17,736 bases of DNA from the NCBI GenBank assembly GCA_035551355.1, contig DASZNF010000077.1, positions 1-17,736 on the forward strand, written 5' to 3'. The stretch is from DATATV01 sp035551355. Its GTDB lineage: Bacteria; Actinomycetota; Actinomycetes; Mycobacteriales; Pseudonocardiaceae. This document shows, one piece after another, positions 13,882 through 17,736 of this stretch (its first letter is position 1; each line of letters begins with the position of its first letter). The notes beneath the pieces are model-generated. The model saw nothing but the letters and a program-made list of their open reading frames with translations. It was not told where the DNA came from and ran no database searches. Both the position numbers and the translations under genes were made by a program.

Positions 13882-14610
13882 TCACCAACCCCAGCGGGAC
13901 CCGGATTCGGTCGCGGTGCCGTCCCCGGGTTCGTCCAGGAAGCTGTAGCCGGGCAGCGGTCCGACGCAGCTCGCCGTCACGGCGGCCTGCTCGTCGATCT
14001 CGGCCACCACCGCGCGGACCGCGGGCAACTGCTCGTGGGGCAGCAGAAAGGCCCGGCGTTCCTCGGTGTGTTCTCGCTCGGGCAGCGCCACCGAGCCGGA
14101 CGCCACCGCGACGATCGGCGCGAGCAGCGCGTCCGACCGGGCCCGCCGCCAGTCCACCAACTGTGCCGCCACCAGCTCACCGAGCTGGATCTGCCCGTGC
14201 AGGTCCAGCGGGCCGCCCCGGCTGGCGACGCTGAGCCACTCGGGTTTCGCGGCGAACACCGCCCGCAGCGCGGCGGTTTCCTCAAACCGCAGGCAGACAT
14301 GGGCCTCCACGAGGCCGTCCAGCCGGTCGAACTGGGCCCGCAGCCGCGGCGCGGCCGGCACCAGCAGTTCCGCGCGCACCGCGTCCTCGTCGGCGGCGAC
14401 CGTGCCGAACCGCAGCGGCACCACCGGTCCCCTGGTGACCAGGGTGGCCAGCACCTCCAGCTGTGCCAACACATCCTGCTCGGTGGGCTCGCGGTCCGCC
14501 GGCAGTTCGCTGACGGCGGCCGCGAGATCCTGCCAGACAACAAGTCGGGGCACGGCCGATGGCAGCAGCGGATGACTGGCCCGGACGACGCCGTAGACGT
14601 GCAGTCTCAC
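13882..14610 (-). CDS. gvpF: Gas vesicle protein GvpF/GvpL family
   Basis: The 242-residue protein begins RLHVYGVVRASHP, has PVVPLRFGTVAADEDAVRAEL near residues 62-82, RLDGLVEAHVCLRFEE, and a C-terminal YSFLDEP, the hallmarks of GvpF/L proteins. These are minor assembly proteins thought to bind GvpA and help nucleate the vesicle. The normal length is about 240-270. The GTG start overlaps the stop of the gvpA gene (GTGA). It is the last gene of the operon. A second, longer GvpF/L homologue is encoded at 15544-16617, so the F versus L label is arbitrary and follows the usual A-F order. Confidence 0.9.
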   Translation of the reverse strand: MRLHVYGVVRASHPLLPSAVPRLVVWQDLAAAVSELPADREPTEQDVLAQLEVLATLVTRGPVVPLRFGTVAADEDAVRAELLVPAAPRLRAQFDRLDGLVEAHVCLRFEETAALRAVFAAKPEWLSVASRGGPLDLHGQIQLGELVAAQLVDWRRARSDALLAPIVAVASGSVALPEREHTEERRAFLLPHEQLPAVRAVVAEIDEQAAVTASCVGPLPGYSFLDEPGDGTATESGSRWGW

Positions 14611-14978
14611 GGTTTCGGCTGCTCCGTGGCCGAGTGGGTGCTGCCGAAGACGGTGCTCGACTCGCTGCTGCCCGGTCCGACCGCCGTCGGCGGGGGCGCG
14701 CCCAGTGGCCCGGCGATGCCGTAGGTGAGCGCGCTCGAGTGGCTCGTCACGGCCTGCGCGACGGTGCCGGGCGTGGCCCGCTGCGCCGCGTCCAGCCGCT
14801 GCATCGCTTCCAGGAAACGGATGTAGGTGTCCACGCTGGCGATCACGATCCGCGCCTCGATGGACAGTATCTCGATGCCGATGATGGAGACCCTGATCGA
14901 CGCGTCGATCACCAGTCCCTTGTCCAGCAGGATGTCCAGGGTATCGGCCAAGCCGCCGGTTCTGACAGGAGCCGTCAC
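14607..14978 (-). CDS. gvpA: GvpA-type gas vesicle structural protein with long C-terminal tail
   Basis: The 123-residue protein has the GvpA core at about residues 10-60: LADTLDILLDKGLVIDASIR, then VSIIGIEILSIEARIVIASV and DTYIRFLEAM. The IEAR and ASVDTY elements point to the shell protein GvpA rather than GvpJ. GvpA polymerises into the ribbed protein shell of the gas vesicle. The last 60 residues are a Ser/Pro/Gly-rich, probably disordered tail; actinomycete GvpA proteins often have such extensions. Start is GTG with a GAGGA element upstream. It is unusual that gvpA comes late in the operon. Confidence 0.85.
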   Translation of the reverse strand: MTAPVRTGGLADTLDILLDKGLVIDASIRVSIIGIEILSIEARIVIASVDTYIRFLEAMQRLDAAQRATPGTVAQAVTSHSSALTYGIAGPLGAPPPTAVGPGSSESSTVFGSTHSATEQPKP

Positions 14979-15000
14979 TGTGCTGGTGTCCTCTCTGTGC

Positions 15001-15330
15001 TCACGAACGGGGCAATGGTCGGTGCGATGACCGGTGCGGTGGTCTCTCGTCCAGCAGGCCCGCCAGGTCGACCGGCAGCCGGATGCCGGTCGGCTCGGGC
15101 GCGCCCAGCGCGTCCCGGATCTGGTCGAACTGGCGGGACAGGTCCAGTAACGCCTGGCCGAGCCGTTCGACCTCCTCTGGCGTCAACTCGCCGGCCGCCA
15201 TTCGGCGCAAAGCCTGTCGCTCCAACAGATCCCGCAGCAGCTCCAGCACGGCCACCACCAACTGGCCGAGCCCGCGACCCGTGTCGGCGGGCACCCGCGG
15301 GCCGTCCGGACCGGGGGAGGGGCGGCTCAT
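15001..15330 (-). CDS. gvpK: Gas vesicle protein GvpK
   Basis: The 109-residue protein has the GvpK core GLGQLVVAVLELLRDLLERQ, ALRRMAAGELTPEEVERLGQ and ALLDLSRQFDQIRDALG, followed by a short LPVDLAGLLDE segment. GvpK is an assembly protein conserved in all gas vesicle clusters. The ATG overlaps the stop of gvpS (ATGA). A 22-base gap separates it from gvpA. Length is usual for the family; the tail after LLDERP is Arg/His-rich and not conserved. Confidence 0.92.
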   Translation of the reverse strand: MSRPSPGPDGPRVPADTGRGLGQLVVAVLELLRDLLERQALRRMAAGELTPEEVERLGQALLDLSRQFDQIRDALGAPEPTGIRLPVDLAGLLDERPPHRSSHRPLPRS

Positions 15331-15551
15331 TGTGCCAACTCCGCTCGCTTTTCGGTTGCGCCGGGCGCCGAAGTCGTTGCCAGGCCGCCGATGCCGAGCA
15401 GCAGCAGGCGCAGGTCCAGCCGGATCAGGTCGATGCCGGCCAGTGAGATGATCACGTCGCCGTTGATCACCACACCGCGGTGCACCACCCGGTCCAGCAG
15501 GTCGACCAGGCTGGTCGACGGACCGGACAGGGCGGTGTTCGGCTCAGCCAC
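15327..15551 (-). CDS. gvpS: Small GvpA/J-related protein, probably GvpS
   Basis: The 74-residue protein has the core SLVDLLDRVVHRGVVINGDV then IISLAGIDLIRLDLRLLL, which is GvpA-fold related but with INGDVII and DLIRLDLR in place of the GvpA motifs. Its place between gvpL and gvpK is the usual position of gvpS in actinomycete clusters. It is a minor shell or assembly component. The GTG start overlaps gvpL by 8 bases and the stop overlaps gvpK as ATGA. GvpM is an alternative name for similar short homologues. Confidence 0.8.
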   Translation of the reverse strand: MAEPNTALSGPSTSLVDLLDRVVHRGVVINGDVIISLAGIDLIRLDLRLLLLGIGGLATTSAPGATEKRAELAQ

Positions 15552-16617
15552 CGGTCACCCCGGTCAGCCCGGATTCCGCGGACAGTTCCAGGTCGGCGAA
15601 CGAGTAGGGCGGCCACGGGCCGGTGAGTTCCACGGTGACTCCGCGCTCGCCCAGTTCCTCGGCCAGCCGTTGCACCTCGCCGTGGAACGCCGGCTCGTTC
15701 GCCGTGGCGACCAGGTAGGCGTCGTCCAGCAGCAGGCCGGGCAGCCGGTCCCGGCGGGCGCTGTCGGTGGCCTGCCGGGCGAGCGTGTCCCGCGCCGCGG
15801 CCGCCAACCCGGCCCGGTCACCGCGCGAGCGCTCGATCGCGGCCAGCCGGTTCTGCCGCAGCGCAAGGTATTCGGTGCCGGAGATGCCCTCGGTCGGGGT
15901 CGGCTCCGGCGGCTCGGCCGGTGTGTCGTCCGCCGGGAGCCGCGCCCGCACGCCCCATTCGCGCTGCCCGTCGACCCGGTCCAGCCATTCGGCGACCTCG
16001 TCGTGCCGGGCGCGCAGCAGCCGAACCGCGGCGTCCTCGTCGGCCACCACGGTGCCGAACCGCAGTGGCAGCACCGGTTTCCGGTCGAACACCGCACGAA
16101 CCACCGAGTCGTGCTGGCGGACCAGCGTGGCCAGTGGGCTGTCCTCGGCCAGTTCGGCAGAGCCGCTCTCGGCGGTGTCCAGTTCGGCGAGCCGGGACAG
16201 TTCCATCTCGCTGACCACCAGCCCCAGCCCGCGGTGGCTGATCAGGTACGGCGTGGATTCCGGCGGTTCGACCACGTCCAGCGCGTGGTCCCTGGTGATC
16301 ACATAGGCCCACAGGCCGTGCTCGGCGGGCTGCGACGGCGCGGACGGCTCGACCGCGGCCGGCGCCGGTGCGGTGGGCGTCGGTATGGCCGGCGCCGGGG
16401 CCGGCGCGCTCGGGGCCGGTGCTTCCGGGGTCGGTGTCCGCGGGGCCGCGGGCTCGACGGCTCGGGCGAGGATGGCCCGGGTCAGCCGCTCGGTCAGCTC
16501 CGCGGTGGCCAGGGAACGGGCCTGTGCCACCGCGTCGGCCAGTGCCTGCGGTGCGTACCGGCGGCCCAGTTCGTCGATCAGGTCGCCGGTGACGTCGGAG
16601 TGCGCGTCACCGGCCAT
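15544..16617 (-). CDS. gvpL: GvpL/F-type gas vesicle protein with N-terminal helical domain and Pro/Ala linker
   Basis: The 357-residue protein is about 100 residues longer than usual. Residues 1-55 form a charged, probably helical module (DVTGDLIDELGRRYAPQALA; ARSLATAELTERLTRAILAR). About 60-100 is an Ala/Pro-rich linker (APSAPAPAPAIPTPTAPAPA). The GvpL/F domain follows: GLWAYVITRDHALDVVE, RHGDSVVRAVFDRKPVLPLRFGTVVADEDA-like region (here VLPLRFGTVVADEDAAVRLL), a central insertion rich in Pro/Glu, and the C-terminal WPPYSFADLEL. The ATG at 16617 overlaps the gvpJ 3' end by 11 bases; longer in-frame starts run antisense-like through gvpJ and are rejected. Role: shell nucleation or assembly. 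The function of the N-terminal module is unknown. Confidence 0.88.
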   Translation of the reverse strand: MAGDAHSDVTGDLIDELGRRYAPQALADAVAQARSLATAELTERLTRAILARAVEPAAPRTPTPEAPAPSAPAPAPAIPTPTAPAPAAVEPSAPSQPAEHGLWAYVITRDHALDVVEPPESTPYLISHRGLGLVVSEMELSRLAELDTAESGSAELAEDSPLATLVRQHDSVVRAVFDRKPVLPLRFGTVVADEDAAVRLLRARHDEVAEWLDRVDGQREWGVRARLPADDTPAEPPEPTPTEGISGTEYLALRQNRLAAIERSRGDRAGLAAAARDTLARQATDSARRDRLPGLLLDDAYLVATANEPAFHGEVQRLAEELGERGVTVELTGPWPPYSFADLELSAESGLTGVTGG

Positions 16618-16975
16618 GAGGACTCCGGGCGGGCGAGGCGGGCAGCGCGGCCGAACCGCGTTCCTGCGGCGTGTTCTCCAGTTCGGCGATCCGGGTCCGC
16701 AGCTCGGCGTTCTGCCGCTCCAGCTCGTTGTCCGCCGGCTGTCCTGATTGGACGGATGCCTTGGCGGCCGCCGCGTGCGGCGCGAAGAACGGATCGTTGG
16801 TCCACCAGTCCATGCCCATCTCGCGGGCGGTCTGGGCGGACGCGATGAACAGCCGGAGCCGAAGGGTGAGCAGTTCGACATCGACCACGTTGACCGCGAT
16901 GTCGCCGACGATCACGACCCCTTTGTCCAGCACTCGTTCCAACACGTCAGCCAACGAATTCGATCTGCTGTCCAT
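16607..16975 (-). CDS. gvpJ: Gas vesicle protein GvpJ with C-terminal coiled coil
   Basis: The 122-residue protein has the GvpA-fold core LADVLERVLDKGVVIVGDIA and VNVVDVELLTLRLRLFIASA, followed by the GvpJ signature MGMDWWTNDPFF. A short heptad-like helix, NELERQNAELRTRIAELEN, follows at about 83-101. GvpJ is a minor shell or tip protein needed for assembly. The ATG at 16975 lacks a strong ribosome binding site; only a weak AGGA lies upstream. The stop overlaps the start of gvpL. Confidence 0.9.
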   Translation of the reverse strand: MDSRSNSLADVLERVLDKGVVIVGDIAVNVVDVELLTLRLRLFIASAQTAREMGMDWWTNDPFFAPHAAAAKASVQSGQPADNELERQNAELRTRIAELENTPQERGSAALPASPARSPHGR

Positions 16976-16996
16976 GTCGGAAACCCCTGTCCTGGG

Positions 16997-17365
16997 CTAC
17001 AAGTCGGTTGTTCCTCGGGTATAGCGCCGGAGTCTTTCGCACGCGGTGAATTCGTTCGAGTTGTTCACATCGACCCGATAGGTGGCGATCACGCTGGTGG
17101 AGTCCGGAATTCTTTCCAGCTCGACCACATCGATCAGCACCGACCAGCCGCCGTCGGGAATCGGGCGTGCTCCGGTGACGGTGCCCGGCGGGTGTCCGGT
17201 CAGGGTGCTGAACTGTTCGCGTGCGGCGCGGATCGCCGCGGCTGCGCCGAGTGCCGAGGCGGCGCCGCTGCGCGGAGGCGGCGTCTGCTCGGGCGTCTGC
17301 TCGGGCGCGGTGGACGGCGGGCCGGCGGGGGCCTGGTTCGTTGGCGGGTCCATCATCTGTCCCAT
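16997..17365 (-). CDS. gvpO: Gas vesicle protein GvpO
   Basis: The 122-residue protein has an N-terminal Pro/Gln/Thr-rich stretch of about 30 residues, then AASALGAAAAIRAAREQFSTLTG and the GvpO domain: ARPIPDGGWSVLIDVVELER, IPDSTSVIATYRVDV, and a terminal ACERLRRYTRG. GvpO is the first gene in actinomycete gas vesicle operons and may have a regulatory or assembly role. It starts the transcription unit here, 22 bases upstream of gvpJ. ATGs at 17365, 17356 and 17353 are possible starts. Confidence 0.9.
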   Translation of the reverse strand: MGQMMDPPTNQAPAGPPSTAPEQTPEQTPPPRSGAASALGAAAAIRAAREQFSTLTGHPPGTVTGARPIPDGGWSVLIDVVELERIPDSTSVIATYRVDVNNSNEFTACERLRRYTRGTTDL

Positions 17366-17601
17366 CGGTCGGACCGGAAACGCGTTACCAGTCCGGTTGG
17401 TGAGGGATGCTTGTCGCGCACAGGTTTTCTACATTTTTCGGCGCTGACCAATGACCGTTAGGCGAGTGGTCGGAGCCTGCCATGACGGATGGGCGAACCC
17501 GATCGCCGCTGTGCGTTGCAGAAGACGGGGCAGTCGGAATATTTGTCACAGTTCCACAACAGGTCTCCATCATCGACTTCGGCGGCCGACGCTCCAGCCG
17601 C
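17366..17601. other. Non-coding region upstream of gvpO
   Basis: No convincing coding potential on either strand. This stretch is AT-richer than its surroundings and should hold the promoter of the gvpO-J-L-S-K-A-F operon. On the minus strand, TGTGACAAATATTCC and a GAAAAATGTAGAAAA stretch are the most promoter-like pieces, but no -10/-35 pair could be assigned with confidence. Confidence 0.4.
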
Positions 17602-17736
17602 TCAGTTGTCGATGGGCAACCATTTCTGGGCCGGGCTGTCCGTGTCAAGGGTGGTGGCCGGTCTCGTTCCGTCGAGGGCCAGCAGGGCGCCGGTGGCGAC
17701 TGTGGAGATCCGGAAGTATCCGTTGAAATCGCGGTC
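17602..17736 (-). CDS. C-terminal end of a protein with a ricin-B-like beta-trefoil repeat (5' end outside window)
   Basis: The frame is open to the right edge and ends with TGA at 17602-17604. The 44 visible residues read GYFRISTVATGALLALDG, then TTLDTDSPAQKWLPIDN. The YRI-x-TG-x-L-x-LDG ... QKW pattern is that of a ricin-type (CBM13-like) beta-trefoil repeat, common at the C-terminus of secreted actinomycete hydrolases and lectins. The catalytic part, if any, lies outside the window. It is on the same strand as the gvp operon but 236 bases upstream of it. Confidence 0.6.
   Translation of the reverse strand, partial: DRDFNGYFRISTVATGALLALDGTRPATTLDTDSPAQKWLPIDN

Noticed and set aside
14607..14978. 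Calling this gene gvpJ
   Set aside because: It keeps the GvpA elements IEARIVIASVDTY and lacks the DWW-xDP motif, which is present in the other homologue at 16607-16975.
15391..16848. A 485-codon plus-strand frame opposite gvpL
   Set aside because: Gly/Arg-rich shadow; the minus strand encodes a recognisable GvpL/F domain.
1..17736. tRNA, rRNA, CRISPR array, transposase or integrase genes
   Set aside because: None was recognised on either strand while reading; the mobile-element link rests only on the DUF2637 gene and gene remnants.

Overview
The window is GC-rich DNA with actinomycete features: many GTG starts, operons built from 1-4 base stop/start overlaps, an actinobacterial ArsC with an N-terminal helical domain, a CadI-type lyase, a DUF2637 membrane protein, and an actinomycete-style gas vesicle gene set (gvpO, J, L, S, K, A, F). 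A soil actinomycete of the Pseudonocardiaceae/Streptomyces kind is the most likely source. This is inferred from gene content only.

Region 1 (about 1-6250) is an arsenic resistance island. It opens with the tail of a PCMT-type methyltransferase. On the minus strand follow arsR1 and an arsM fused to an ArsN/PAT-type acetyltransferase, which carries a frameshift in arsM. A divergent DUF1772 membrane gene sits across a perfect 23-bp palindrome from arsR1. A second minus-strand operon encodes arsR2, acr3 and arsC, and a divergent cadI/arsI-type gene faces it. Together these genes cover arsenate reduction, arsenite export, arsenite methylation (if the frameshift is tolerated or is an error) and C-As bond cleavage or As/Cd binding. 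A DUF2637 gene, typical of actinomycete integrative/conjugative elements, lies at the right edge, next to the decayed 3' end of an ABC ATPase gene. That place looks like a recombination junction.

Region 2 (about 6394-13205) starts with an orphan ABC-2 permease and then holds a small catabolic locus. A four-gene minus-strand operon, all genes overlapping, encodes an SDR, a cupin, an alpha/beta hydrolase (MhpC-like) and a LigB/MhpB-type extradiol dioxygenase. Divergent to it are an IclR regulator, a second cupin and an FMO-type flavin monooxygenase. Near-identical 17-bp inverted repeats lie just upstream of iclR and between iclR and the cupin/FMO pair. They are good candidate operators that would tie both arms into one regulon. 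The SDR has no normal start codon that keeps its Rossmann motif; the codon correctly placed behind its ribosome binding site is ATC.

Region 3 (about 13217-17365) has a corA pseudogene with an internal deletion, then a tight minus-strand gas vesicle operon in the order gvpO-J-L-S-K-A-F. No gvpG or gvpN is seen. The GvpL has an extra N-terminal domain and a Pro/Ala-rich linker. Beyond a 236-bp non-coding stretch, the right edge cuts into the 3' end of a gene ending in a ricin-B-like beta-trefoil repeat.

All calls come from reading translated sequence and motifs by eye. No database search was run.
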